From Bradyrhizobium diversitatis (GTDB lineage: Bacteria; Pseudomonadota; Alphaproteobacteria; Rhizobiales; Xanthobacteraceae): DNA of 47,927 bases. The position numbers and the translations under genes were made by a program. Below the pieces are notes generated by a model. It searched no databases. It saw only the letters and a program-made list of their open reading frames with translations, and had not been told where the DNA came from. Position 1 is the first letter of the stretch, and each line of letters begins with the position of its first letter. The stretch lies in assembly GCF_016031635.1 (NCBI RefSeq), contig NZ_JACEGD010000046.1:1-47927 (forward strand). The letters are read 5' to 3'. This document shows, one piece after another, positions 1-8,363 of this stretch.

Positions 1-294
1 CCGAATCTTCATCTCTGGCCAGAAGCGCGGCGTCTTCGGTGTCATCAAGCGCGAGCTGCGCCGCCGTTCCGCCATCGAACCCATCATCGGACACCTGAAG
101 ACCGATGGCCACCTCGGCCGCTGCTACCTCAAAGGCCGCGCCGGCGATGCGGCCAACGTCATCCTCTCAGCCGTCGGCCACAACTTCCGCCGCATCCTCG
201 CCTGGATCAGAGAACTCTTGTGCCTGTTCCTGATCCAGCTCTGGCGCACGCGCGCCTGTCCGGCCCCGCTCAATTCGGCTTCTTAACGGACGAC
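1..294 (+). mobile_element. 3' end of an IS5-like insertion sequence (left copy)
   Basis: This is the right-hand end of an insertion sequence that is cut by the window edge. It holds the last 94 codons of a DDE transposase and about 8 bases of terminus after the stop codon. The same bases occur in inverted orientation at 47630-47927. The two copies agree through the sequence taacggacgac and then diverge, which places the IS terminus at about 291-294. The bases ctag sit right at this junction and could belong to a target duplication, but the other end is not in the window, so that cannot be tested here. Confidence 0.85.
2..286 (+). CDS. IS5-family DDE transposase, C-terminal part (partial)
   Basis: The reading frame is open from the window edge to TAA at 284-286 and encodes 94 residues. 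It contains the stretch RRRSAIEPIIGHLK, which in IS5/IS4-like transposases carries the catalytic glutamate of the DDE triad with the adjacent basic residues. A GDAANVILSAVGHNFRRIL segment and a hydrophobic tail typical of the C-terminus of rhizobial IS5-type transposases follow. The two catalytic aspartates would lie upstream, outside the window. Assignment to the broad IS5-like group is firm; I cannot name the exact IS. Confidence 0.85.
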   Translation, partial: RIFISGQKRGVFGVIKRELRRRSAIEPIIGHLKTDGHLGRCYLKGRAGDAANVILSAVGHNFRRILAWIRELLCLFLIQLWRTRACPAPLNSAS

Positions 295-770
295 TAGGAA
301 TTTGCACACAGTCCGCGCTTAGCTTTGCAGGATCAAACCTCGCGAGCCTCTGCCGGTCGGGATCATGATCTCGCGTTGTGTATTGCCGACGAAATCAAGT
401 ATCAGGCGCTTGCCATCGATGAGCACCGCAACGACTTCGCTCCGACGCTGTGGGACGTTCGTCACCCGAAACATCCGAACAGGTCATCGCCCAACCGCGC
501 CCCGCTCTCCGGCGTTGAGCAGCGCTGGTTTGTAGGTGCCCACGCAAATGTTGCTTTGTGCCATCGCGCAGGCGGCCCGTGCCCTCAGGAATAGAGGCAA
601 CTACTAGACTTAGTAGGTTTGTTGTTCCCGAGTCTTAGCTAACTGAAGAGAGCCGTTTGGCAGATACGCCTAGTGCAACATAAGGCAGAACAGCCAGGCT
701 GTCCCGCAACCTTAAACTGTCGCAATCGGCCGCTGACAGAAAGGTGCGGCCGGACCGAGGAGAAAACTCT
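295..770. other. Intergenic stretch with no recognisable gene
   Basis: This stretch lies between the IS terminus and the carboxypeptidase gene. A 89-codon frame at 325-594 (+) and shorter frames on the minus strand show no motif I recognise and no convincing ribosome-binding site. It may be a remnant of the gene into which the IS jumped. The last 20 bases hold the ribosome-binding site (gaggaga, about 757-763) of the next gene. Confidence 0.5.
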
Positions 771-2342
771 ATGCTGTTCGATTTAACCGCGCTACGCCAG
801 ATCCCTCTCGCGCTGGCCCTACTTGCGTGCAGCGTAACGGGGAGCGCCGGCGCCGACGATCCGCCGCCGCGTCCCGACGCCCAGACGCCGGTCGGCCAGA
901 AGGGAGGGCCCGGCGCGCGCAGCGCCAGCGCGCCGACTTCCCCGTCGGGGGCCGAGCAGCATCGTCTACCGCCGGATTCCACCATCAAACAGACGCTGGA
1001 CCTGCCCGGCCGGACGCTTCGTTTCATCGCGACTGCGGGCTCGATTCCCGTGTTCGACCACAAGGGCGAGCCGCAGGCCGACATCGCCTACACCTCCTAT
1101 CAGCTCGACGGCACAGATCGCCTCACGCGTCCGGTGACGTTCCTCTTCAACGGCGGCCCCGGGTCATCCTCTGCTTGGCTGCAGTTCGGCAGTGCCGGGC
1201 CATGGCGGCTGCCGATCGATGCGGAAACTGTCACCGCGTCGGCCTCGCCCGAGGTCAGGCCCAACGCCGAGACGTGGCTCGATTTCACCGACCTCGTGTT
1301 TATCGATCCCGTCGGTACTGGCTATAGCCGTTTCGTGGCGACGGGCGAAAATGTGCCCGGGCAGTTCTATTCGGTCGATGGTGACGCCAGTTCAATCGCG
1401 CTTGTGATCCGCCGCTGGCTCGAGAAGTACGAGCGGCTCTCCTCGCCGAAATATGTCGCGGGCGAAAGCTATGGCGGCATTCGCGGACCGAAGGTTGTGC
1501 GCAATCTGCAGATGGAGCAGGGCGTCGGCGTGAAGGGCCTGATCCTGCTGTCGCCGCTGTTCGATTACCGAGAGTTCACAAGCACGAGCCTTCTGGGATT
1601 GGTCGCAACGCTGCCAAGCTATGTCGCGGTGGCCCGCGAAGCCAAGGGCGAGGACAGGGGGACGGTCAAAGGCGCCGATCTCGCCGATGTCGAAGCTTAC
1701 GCGCGTGGCGAATTTTTGGCCGACCTCATCAAGGGCGAAGCAGACGAGGAGGCCACCAACCGTCTCGCCGACAAGGTCGCCGCTTTGACCGGCATTGACA
1801 AGGCCGTAAGCCGACGGCTCGCCGGGCGCTTTGACCGCGGCGAATTCCGCCGCGAGTTCGACCGCAAGAGCGGCAAGGTGACCGGCGGTTACGACGCCTC
1901 GGTGCGCGGCCTCGATCCCTATCCGGACTCGGATAGCTACCGCTTCGGCGATCCCTCGGGCGATGCGCTAGCGGCGCCGTTGAGCAGTGCCGCCGTCGAT
2001 GTCCTGACGCGCAAGCTCAACTGGCGGCCGGACGGCTCGTATAAACTGCTCAACCGCGCGGTCACACGGGCCTGGAATTTCGGCCACCAGAGCCTACCGG
2101 AGTCGCTTTCAGAGCTGCGCGAGATCCTTGCCACGGACGCGAAGATGAACGTCATGGTCGGGCACGGCCTGTTCGATATTGTTACGCCCTATTTCGGCTC
2201 GAAGCTGGCGCTCGATCAGTTGCCGCCCTTTGCGTCGGCGCCGCGGGTCAAACTCGCGGTTTATCCGGGCGGCCACATGTTCTATTCACGCGACGCCTCG
2301 CGCCAGGCCTTTCGTGCCGAGGTCGAATCGATGATGAAGTAG
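771..2342 (+). CDS. Secreted serine carboxypeptidase-like protein (peptidase family S10)
   Basis: This 523-residue protein is an alpha/beta-hydrolase of the S10 carboxypeptidase family, predicted to remove C-terminal residues from peptides in the periplasm or outside the cell. An N-terminal hydrophobic segment ending near a GSAGADD site looks like a Sec signal peptide, followed by a low-complexity Pro/Ala/Arg linker. Family landmarks are clear: FNGGPGSSSAW (oxyanion-hole region), FIDPVGTGYSRF, nucleophile Ser233 in GESYGG, Asp469 in GLFDIV and His502 in GGHMFY, so the triad is complete. ATG at 771 is chosen because gaggaga sits about 8 bases upstream; an in-frame GTG at 744 lacks such support. 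It stands alone among decayed genes and is the best-preserved long gene in the accessory part. Confidence 0.9.
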   Translation: MLFDLTALRQIPLALALLACSVTGSAGADDPPPRPDAQTPVGQKGGPGARSASAPTSPSGAEQHRLPPDSTIKQTLDLPGRTLRFIATAGSIPVFDHKGEPQADIAYTSYQLDGTDRLTRPVTFLFNGGPGSSSAWLQFGSAGPWRLPIDAETVTASASPEVRPNAETWLDFTDLVFIDPVGTGYSRFVATGENVPGQFYSVDGDASSIALVIRRWLEKYERLSSPKYVAGESYGGIRGPKVVRNLQMEQGVGVKGLILLSPLFDYREFTSTSLLGLVATLPSYVAVAREAKGEDRGTVKGADLADVEAYARGEFLADLIKGEADEEATNRLADKVAALTGIDKAVSRRLAGRFDRGEFRREFDRKSGKVTGGYDASVRGLDPYPDSDSYRFGDPSGDALAAPLSSAAVDVLTRKLNWRPDGSYKLLNRAVTRAWNFGHQSLPESLSELREILATDAKMNVMVGHGLFDIVTPYFGSKLALDQLPPFASAPRVKLAVYPGGHMFYSRDASRQAFRAEVESMMK

Positions 2343-2397
2343 GGCGTGTATGCGCGGCGAGAGTCTCCAAGGTAAGCTCTCAGTTCGCGGAACTACC

Positions 2398-2935
2398 ATG
2401 GAAGTCGAAAATCTTTCAGCGTGCCTGGCTGTGGCACTCAAATACGAAGGTGGATACTCGAACACTCGAAATGATCCGGGCAATTGGACCGGCGGCCAAG
2501 TCGGCATCGGGGCTCTGAAAGGAACCAAATACGGGATCGCAGCTCATATGTATCCGGCTCTCAAAATCAAGAACCTGACGCTTGAAGACGCAAAGTCGAC
2601 TTATGAAAGAGACATTGGAGAAAGTGCGCGGTGATAGTCTGCCTTACGGCGTCGATGTTGCGATTTGACGCTAGCGTGATGTCCGGACCTCGGCGAGGCG
2701 TTCGGTGGTTGCAAGGGGCGGTCGAGGCTAACAGGATGGAATCGTCGGAATGAGACGATTGCGAAGGCGCTTGCCGCCAACGGCAAAGCGACGATCCAAA
2801 GCATTTTGCGCGAAACGTCGAGGCTTTGTGCAATTCCTTTTATCGCGAGCACATTTCGGTCGGGGCTGGTCACGGCGCATCGCTGAGGTTGAGGCGCAGG
2901 CCGTCGCCATGTGCCTGACGCGCGGAACAGGGTAG
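2398..2935 (+). pseudogene. Decayed GH108 muramidase (phage-type endolysin) gene
   Basis: The first open piece (2398-2634) reads ALKYEGGYSNTRNDPGNW, which matches the EGGYSN-DPGG signature of glycoside hydrolase family 108 muramidases (ZliS-like), including the catalytic Glu. The rest of the protein can be followed only by switching frames. EKVRGDSLPYGVDVAI, then DASVMSGPRRGVRWLQ, then ETIAKALAANGKATIQ lie in successive different frames. GWSRRIAEVEAQAVAM then matches the C-terminal peptidoglycan-binding (PG_binding_3) part. At least three or four indels and in-frame stops separate these pieces, so no full enzyme can be made. The upstream ATG at 2350 is possible, but 2398 fits the family start better. 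Phage or genomic-island origin is an inference. Confidence 0.85.
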
Positions 2936-3535
2936 CGCAGGAGGACCAGGCGGAGATAAGGCAGCATGGTATCGCTGCACGCGGTAGATGCGCGCGCATT
3001 TGATCGCTCATGCTTTCGGAAGAGCTCGTATCCGAGCGCGGACATCCCCTCAAGCTGACGGCCGAGACGATGTGAGGTGTGATTTGCCGACTGGACGTTC
3101 GAGGTCTGTGCGCGATTGGCGCGCTTCTCGTGGCCAAAGCTCGGCGGTCTGAAGCCCTGGCAGGCAAACTCGTACGGATGGGCCGATCATTGAACCTGGG
3201 TTGCCGGTCATTGCAAGATGCTCCGTCATTGCCCTTCGCCGACAACACGGCCCGTTCCCGCACGCCCTGACTCTCTCTATCTGGGAGCCGGCCGACCTAT
3301 TGTATCCCAGCCACGTTTTTCGTTCTGCTCTGTGCTTTCACGATCATCAGCCACACACGTCAGCGTCCGTCTGCGCCATGGAACGAACGTCTCCGAGGGC
3401 TTCGACGCGTGCCGAGCGGCTGCGGAAACTTTGGCGTTGGGAGCCCCTCACCAAATTCCATGTGCATCCCAAGCAAGGTTCAAGCTAAAGCGATTGGCGC
3501 TTGCTCAGCAACTGCCTCTGTGCGAGTCGAGGAGT
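2936..3535. other. Non-coding stretch, no gene recognised
   Basis: Only short frames without codon bias or family motifs occur here (for example 3079-3270 and 3218-3568, +). The first 130 bases may be further remnants of the endolysin pseudogene tail. No tRNA, terminator or nod/tts-type box is visible. The segment ends where the duplicated thioesterase unit begins. Confidence 0.4.
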
Positions 3536-4087
3536 TCCCGAAGTGCGATAGGAGGAATCTTCCTGTGACAGGCTCTCTTGATGGCGAAATTCGCGACGGT
3601 CGGCATCAAATGCGCGTCCGCGTTTTTTTCGAAGACACTGACTCCGGTCAGATTGTTTATCACGCCAATTTTTTGCGCTTCATGGAACGCGGCAGAACAA
3701 ATTACTTGCGTTTGCTCGGAATGAATCAGCAGGAGCTCCTGAAAGAAGCGCGGAGAGATGCGCCGGGCTTTGCCTTCGTTGTCCGTTCAATGAGTATCGA
3801 CTTTCTAAAGCCGGCAATCTTGGATGACCTGCTTGAGGTTATCACGGTTCCAGAAGACGTGAGGGGCGCGTCGATTACCCTGCTGCAGGAATGCAGGCGT
3901 GGAGACGATCTCTTAGTCACGGCCCGCGTGCGCGTTGCCTTTATCTCAGGCGGAAAGGCGCAACGCATCCCGAAGGCGCTGCGGCTCGCCATGGAAGGGG
4001 CGTAGAAAAATCTACGCTTGTTCACGCTGCCGCCCTCCAGCGTCCCAGCGGAATCAAACAGCTAGTATCCTGTTGTGATATCGTCAA
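3536..4087 (+). repeat. Direct repeat copy 1 (thioesterase duplication unit)
   Basis: These 552 bases recur at 8364-8914 with roughly 95 percent identity judged by eye. Both copies begin at tcccgaagtgcgataggagg and end at gatatcgtcaa, and the flanks on either side are unrelated. The unit holds a complete thioesterase gene with its own ribosome-binding site plus about 80 bases of 3' flank. At its right end it abuts the broken end of the AbiEi pseudogene. Confidence 0.85.
3565..4005 (+). CDS. YbgC-like acyl-CoA thioesterase (hotdog fold), accessory copy 1
   Basis: This 146-residue single-domain hotdog thioesterase of the 4-hydroxybenzoyl-CoA thioesterase/YbgC group is predicted to hydrolyse acyl-CoA thioesters in the cytoplasm. 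The active-site signature EDTDSGQIVYHAN (residues 23-35) holds the catalytic Asp, followed by FMERGRTNYLRLLG and the FVVRSMSIDFLKPA core strand. Most family members have Gly where this protein has Gln29. The GTG start at 3565 is chosen because aggagg at 3550-3555 is ideally spaced; the long frame extending upstream to 3409 has no support. It is the only one of three thioesterase copies in the window that is intact, and its codons are AT-richer than those of the core copy at 8922. Its Tol-Pal neighbours, common for ybgC, are absent. Confidence 0.88.
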   Translation: MTGSLDGEIRDGRHQMRVRVFFEDTDSGQIVYHANFLRFMERGRTNYLRLLGMNQQELLKEARRDAPGFAFVVRSMSIDFLKPAILDDLLEVITVPEDVRGASITLLQECRRGDDLLVTARVRVAFISGGKAQRIPKALRLAMEGA

Positions 4088-4784
4088 CAGAAGAACAGCC
4101 TTTTTGACTTTCACGCTTCTGCAATCGTCCAGTAGCTTTTGCAGCTTGCGGGGACTGAGGTTGCGCAAGCCCTCAACAAGCATGTCGGCCTGGTGGAAGC
4201 TCTCGCTATTCGGCAACTCTTTGAGCAGTTCAAGCAACGCACGCTCGGCAATGACACGGTCAGCGGCCATTCGCTCTCGCCCCATATCTGCTTGAATGGG
4301 CCTGCCTGGAATTCATCGGCGGCGGTGCCCGTATTGCTCTGGACATTCCAGGTGCAGTTCTTGAGCCCCTTCGTCACCGGATCGGCTTTGAAGGCGTTGT
4401 GCTCTTGCGGAATGTGAAGCGCTCATTGAGCGGAAGCTTGAAGAGCCATCCAGGCGGAGCATCGGGACCGTACAGATAAAAGACGGTCGGCCCTTCAGCC
4501 CGGAAGTAGTGCGCAAAACCTTGCAGTTGGAGCGCGGGTTCGCCCTCTGACGATCAGGGGGCGCGCAAGCAGGGTCTGAAGCGATATGACGGCCTTCTGC
4601 CATGTCAGGGTGCCAAGCGGACGCTTGAAAGTCCCACGCGACGGCTGAACCAGCCAGCCGAGACATATTGGCTGCGCAGACCTGTCGAATAGCCATGCTT
4701 CGTCATCCACTCGGCATCGACCAAGAGACCTTCCGGAAGGGTATGTTCAAGAAAGTTTAGCTTTCGGCCAGAAGACTTAGTCAT
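4088..4784 (-). pseudogene. Broken AbiEi-family antitoxin gene (type IV toxin-antitoxin)
   Basis: Read leftward from ATG at 4784, the sequence starts MTKSSGRKLNFLEHTLPEGL, then, after a frame change, GWLVQPSRGTFKRPLGTL, then GFAHYFRAEGPTVFYLYG in a third frame. SFHQADMLVEGLRNLSPRKL-QKLLDDCRSVKVK near the end (4105-4285) is the C-terminal part. Together these match the AbiEi transcriptional-regulator/antitoxin family (COG5340), whose N-terminal winged helix represses its own operon. Several frameshifts make it non-functional. The C-terminus is cut at 4088 by the duplicated thioesterase unit, and the partner nucleotidyltransferase toxin (AbiEii), normally immediately downstream, is missing. Confidence 0.8.
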
Positions 4785-4785
4785 G

Positions 4786-4845
4786 CTTAGCGATACAGCA
4801 GAACTTTAAACACTGGAAAGTTCATAGATTTGCAAATTCGCTAAG
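4786..4845. promoter_or_regulatory. Inverted repeat upstream of the AbiEi remnant (possible old operator)
   Basis: CTTAGCGA at 4786-4793 and TCGCTAAG at 4838-4845 form a perfect 8-base inverted repeat 44 bases apart. It lies in an AT-rich stretch directly upstream of the AbiEi start, between two divergently oriented gene remnants. AbiEi proteins are known to repress their own promoters through inverted repeats, so this could be the fossil operator. The match could also be chance. Confidence 0.3.
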
Positions 4846-4922
4846 TCTGACTAGCAGAAAACTCATAATCAAACCTGGCTCGTCGACCACGCCAATCACA
4901 CTTCGATCTCCAATGCGCAGCC

Positions 4923-5372
4923 ATGGGTGAAGCGAAGCGGAGAAGGGAAGCCGTCTTAAACGGGCCGTGTCCATGCGGCTCGCAGAAGACCGCGCGTCTC
5001 TGTTGCTTCACCGGCCAGGGCTGGCACAAGCCGCACGCTGTCCTTGGACTTAAAGCGCTGCCTGCCACGGGACGTGTCGAAAAATGCTACATCAAGGAGC
5101 TGGATCCAGCGTTGCACCCATTTCCGCCGAACACATCATTTCGGTCCGTCTGCCGCGTATTGAGGGGCGACGGTGAGTTTTCGATCTCAGGGGCTGCGAC
5201 CTCACATCAACTTCGATGGCCGCTTCAACTTGTAGGACGCCAACTTTGCGTCTCGGGCACCGCATCTACCCGGAACGGATCATCATTCCGTGGGCAGGGA
5301 AAACCGGTTCACTGTCCGGATCTGCTCAAGGGGTCCGCGTCAGCCTCTGCACCGGCGGAGCCCGACGGTTAG
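4923..5372 (+). pseudogene. SEC-C-type zinc-motif protein, truncated and probably frameshifted
   Basis: ATG at 4923 opens a 149-codon frame. Its first 50 residues, MGEAKRRREAVLNGPCPCGS followed by a CC pair, carry the CPCGS-type SEC-C zinc-binding motif seen at the ends of SecA and in many uncharacterised proteins. Near residue 60 the frame appears to slip: a neighbouring frame reads AEHIIS, and then RGDGEFSISG returns in the original frame. After that the sequence no longer looks like protein-coding DNA. The frame then runs into the 3' end of the convergent hydrolase gene at 5340. I read it as a degraded member of a longer uncharacterised SEC-C family; a short expressed protein cannot be excluded. 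Confidence 0.55.
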
Positions 5373-6200
5373 AAAGCGGTCGAGCATGGCATTGACCTGA
5401 TCTGCAACCTCGATCGTGTTGTAATGTCCGGCGAGCATCGTCTTCGCTATGACCAGCTGTGGACAGATCTCCTGGAGCCGATCGAGATCGCGCGCCATGT
5501 TCACGAGCGGAACATCGGCCGAAATGTAAGCCATGGGAATCCAGCAGGCCTCTGCAGCCGGGACCGGATCATAGTTCAGGATAGCGTTCCGAATCATTGA
5601 ATGAGCCACATGCTGTGGCGTCCTCTCGCAAGACGGACGTACATAGGTTTCGTAGATCATCTTTCGTCGGGCAGGATCTTCGAAATCGCAGCCCAGTTCC
5701 CATGCGTTCGCTTTTAAGACCAGCAGATAGTTGGGCCCGCCGATACCTTCCAGAAGTGCTCGAACTCCGGGAGATTCGCGCAAGATCGGGGGCGGCATGA
5801 TGATCGTATCGATCATCACCATGCCCGAGGCCAGATCCGGATAGCGGCCGCATAGTTCGAGCGCGATCCGGCCTCCCATGCTGTGGCCAATCACAACCGG
5901 CTTGTGCAGTTCCAGTTGAGCGCATTGCCAAGCGATGTCGTCCGCAAATCCTGCCATGGTATAGTCTTGCTGGGGTCCATCGCTGGAGCCGTGACCGCGA
6001 AGATTGACGGCCACGACGCGACGGCTTTGAGAGAAGTGGGCGATCTGGGGCGTGAAGATGCCGTGGTCGCCTGTCCAGCCATTGACAAGGAGCAGCGGAG
6101 GAACTTCCGCGGCTACAGGTCCGGCCTCAACATGTGCCAAACGTACACCGTCGCGGCTCAACAGAACGGGCCTCAACTTGTGATAAGAGATCACGGTCAC
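5340..6200 (-). CDS. Alpha/beta-fold hydrolase
   Basis: This 286-residue cytoplasmic alpha/beta hydrolase has NGWTGDHGIF (oxyanion strand), NLRGHGSSDG, nucleophile Ser107 in GHSMGG, a likely acid Asp229 in YISADVP and His259 in LAGHYNTIEV. The nucleophile elbow resembles those of ester and lactone hydrolases, haloperoxidase-like and C-C bond hydrolases. The substrate cannot be read from sequence. GTG at 6200 is chosen because aggagg lies a few bases upstream. It follows the glycosyltransferase and an MFS remnant on the same strand, so the three probably formed one transcription unit for making, exporting or breaking down a small glycosylated metabolite. The coding sequence is intact although its neighbours are decaying. 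Confidence 0.85.
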   Translation of the reverse strand: MTVISYHKLRPVLLSRDGVRLAHVEAGPVAAEVPPLLLVNGWTGDHGIFTPQIAHFSQSRRVVAVNLRGHGSSDGPQQDYTMAGFADDIAWQCAQLELHKPVVIGHSMGGRIALELCGRYPDLASGMVMIDTIIMPPPILRESPGVRALLEGIGGPNYLLVLKANAWELGCDFEDPARRKMIYETYVRPSCERTPQHVAHSMIRNAILNYDPVPAAEACWIPMAYISADVPLVNMARDLDRLQEICPQLVIAKTMLAGHYNTIEVADQVNAMLDRFLTVGLRRCRG

Positions 6201-6284
6201 TTTCCTCCTGAGCTGGGCTTGCCTTCCATGGACTTCGGCTCAGCCTTGGCCGGAAGACCGGGGGCGCTCCCAAGCTCATGAGAC

Positions 6285-6507
6285 TCGCCAAACCCAGTTC
6301 GGCCGAGGTCGTTGCGAGATCGTCTCCCGTCGCCGAAAGGCTTGGGACGGGCGCGTCAATGCCAAACATCGGCAAGCAAGCCATAAGACCAAGTAACAAG
6401 GTGAAGGCAAATGAATCGGGATAAATGCGCAAGGCATCCTTCTCTTTGATCGGCCATTGCGCCAGCCTGGCGCGTGGAGATGTTTCCACCAGCAAGAGGC
6501 AATTCAT
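6285..6507 (-). pseudogene. Remnant of an MFS drug-efflux transporter (Bcr/CflA-like), N-terminus only
   Basis: From ATG at 6507 the minus strand encodes about 25 residues of leader. SFAFTLLLGLMACLPMFGID and ATTSAELGLASLMSLGA follow, matching the first transmembrane helix and start of helix 2 of Bcr/CflA-type drug/H+ antiporters. The family motif that should follow (GQ-xxGPLSDR) is absent. The frame then continues as non-membrane sequence and overlaps the start of the hydrolase gene, so about 350 residues of transporter are missing. An internal deletion between the glycosyltransferase and hydrolase genes is the simplest explanation. Confidence 0.65.
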
Positions 6508-6559
6508 CGAGCAGTGGCCGTTTCGCTGATCGTTTGGCCGGTCCGCGATGGACTCAAAT

Positions 6560-7819
6560 TCATGAGTGGCTACGTCGCTGACGTCCAACAGCGGCGAGAA
6601 GCTCCATCTCGTTGACAAGGCCAGAGGTATCAATATCGGCTTTAATAGCCTCGCCAAGCCTCCGGGCCGCGACTTTGAATTGCGGTTCCGTGATCAGCCG
6701 GTTTATGGCTGCCGCAATATCCGGTTCAGAAGCCGTCGGCCCCAATCGAAGTCCCACGCCCTTCGCCTCGACCCGCGCAGCGTTGGCCAACTGGTCTCGC
6801 GCCATTGGCAGAATCAGTTGCGGCAAAGCGTTGATCAGTGAACGGGTGACGGTGCCGTGGCCGCCTTGTGATATGACCATGGAAACGTCCCTCATGATGG
6901 AGTCATGGGGAGCACCGCACACCAAATGCACGTTCTGCGGAGCTCGAAAGTCGGCCACGTCCAGACTCGGACCTGTTGTAAACACAGCGTCGATGTCAAC
7001 CTTTCCGACGGCGTCGATGACGCGCTGGAACAGATCGCGCTGGTTCTGCGCACCCGTGCTACAGGCGATCAGCGCGCGAGAACGATCAGACTGCCCGGGC
7101 CATGGAGCCTGCCACGACTTCGACCAATTCGGCACATCGAGCAACGGTCCAATATAGCGAAAATTGTCCGGAAGAGAGGTGGCTTCGAAGTCAAAGGCCC
7201 GACTGGTCGCGAGCAGAACTCGGTCAGCCCGGTCGAACAGATCCATAACGTCGGGAAGAACGGGAAGTCCGCAATCAACGCGGGCCCGATTGAGGATAGG
7301 AAGAGACGCATTCATCGCGCCATGGAAAGCGGCACAGGCTGCTGCCACCTCGGCCTGCTCCTCTGGCGTTTTCGGTTGCCCCAATCCGGACGTGGCCGGC
7401 GGCATTCCCGGCAGGATCCGAAGGCTGACGTGAGGCGAAAGAAACGCGAAAGGTACGCCGGACGCTTCCGCCCCAAGTGCCGCTCCGAACAGAAAATCGA
7501 GGCTAAGGACGGCATCCGCTGGTAAGCGGCCAATTTCGTCCCCAATATCTCTCGCGTAGGCAGAGCAAGGCTCAAAGACGACCCTGCGCATCCGATCTTG
7601 CAGGTTCGAGACATCTGTTGGATCCGCAGCCTCCCCGATTGGGGCGCTTCGCCATGACACGAACTCGAAATCGGCGGCGTCGACTTCTGCACGCATGGCG
7701 GGGTCCGCAATGACCCGAACATGGTGACCATGCCCGCGCAACCGCCGGGCCGCGGTGAGGAGCGGACTGAGGTTTCCCAACGTGCCCCACGAGGCGAGGA
7801 GAAAACGGTAAGACATCAC
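6560..7819 (-). CDS. GT1-family glycosyltransferase (MGT/UGT-like)
   Basis: This 419-residue glycosyltransferase of the GT-B fold has an N-terminal acceptor domain beginning RFLLASWGTLGNLSPLLTAA and GHGHHVRV, typical of family 1 enzymes. The C-terminal donor domain contains ISQGGHGTVTRSLINALPQL, the family's nucleotide-sugar-binding signature, near residues 315-335. Members move a sugar from a UDP- or TDP-sugar to small lipophilic acceptors such as macrolides, flavonoids or sterols, and some make rhamnolipids. The acceptor here is unknown. A GTG at 7819 and an ATG immediately after it (7816) are both possible starts; aaggag lies about 10 bases before the GTG. It heads a leftward unit with the MFS remnant and the alpha/beta hydrolase. 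Confidence 0.87.
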   Translation of the reverse strand: MMSYRFLLASWGTLGNLSPLLTAARRLRGHGHHVRVIADPAMRAEVDAADFEFVSWRSAPIGEAADPTDVSNLQDRMRRVVFEPCSAYARDIGDEIGRLPADAVLSLDFLFGAALGAEASGVPFAFLSPHVSLRILPGMPPATSGLGQPKTPEEQAEVAAACAAFHGAMNASLPILNRARVDCGLPVLPDVMDLFDRADRVLLATSRAFDFEATSLPDNFRYIGPLLDVPNWSKSWQAPWPGQSDRSRALIACSTGAQNQRDLFQRVIDAVGKVDIDAVFTTGPSLDVADFRAPQNVHLVCGAPHDSIMRDVSMVISQGGHGTVTRSLINALPQLILPMARDQLANAARVEAKGVGLRLGPTASEPDIAAAINRLITEPQFKVAARRLGEAIKADIDTSGLVNEMELLAAVGRQRRSHS

Positions 7820-8363
7820 AGAAGTTCAACTCCTTCGCTTCAAAGAAGGCGGCGCTGTCGCCACTTGCTAAGATCGGCTGCGCGCGTGCGCGGACCTGAG
7901 AGGGCCGCAACGTGCCACGCGACCACCCAGTGCGGCGCACGCCTCACCCACATAGGCGACCCCTCGTTACGGGCGGCCGGCCGCCCCAAGCGCTTCCACG
8001 GACTGATTTACCGCTACGGCGCACCTCTACGAGCCCTCTTGGCTTTGTGAGATGTTCGATCTGCCTTGACTCCGATCTGTTTCGGCCTGCCATCAAGCGA
8101 AGTGACGCGGGCCCTCGAAAAGCACGCTGACTGAAAGCGTCACGAGGATGCCCGCGCTTCATGCGTTTCGAAGACATGTATCTCTCAATGCTCACGTGGC
8201 GTGGCACTCAAATGTGAGTTGCCAATGAGCAATCGACGCGCCTGCGGGGGTGTGGCTTTTGTCAACATTTTTCAAGCCTACAACGTAACGCAACGTGAGA
8301 TTCAAGCTGTTTTTGTTGAGTCCCAGAACCTCATTCGATTTCTGCCGCGAGCGAGGTGCATGC
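7820..8363. other. Intergenic stretch upstream of the glycosyltransferase
   Basis: No gene with convincing codon use is present. A minus-strand frame at 7944-8207 and plus-strand frames at 7721-8130 lack recognisable motifs. The promoter of the leftward glycosyltransferase unit must lie here, but I see no nod box and no clear -35/-10 pair. On the minus strand near 8100-8130 there is a weak resemblance to a type III secretion (tts) box, which I do not accept as such. Confidence 0.4.

Noticed and set aside
325..594. 89-codon frame beside the left IS
   Set aside because: No ribosome-binding site, no family resemblance on either strand; probably remnant or non-coding sequence.
8095..8135. Type III secretion (tts) box-like sequence on the minus strand upstream of the glycosyltransferase
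   Set aside because: Only GTCAG and a TTTTCGA-like part are shared; spacing and the second half do not fit the consensus, and the downstream gene is not an effector.
7820..8363. Possible nod box before the accessory glycosyltransferase
   Set aside because: No sequence close to the conserved nod-box halves was found on either strand.
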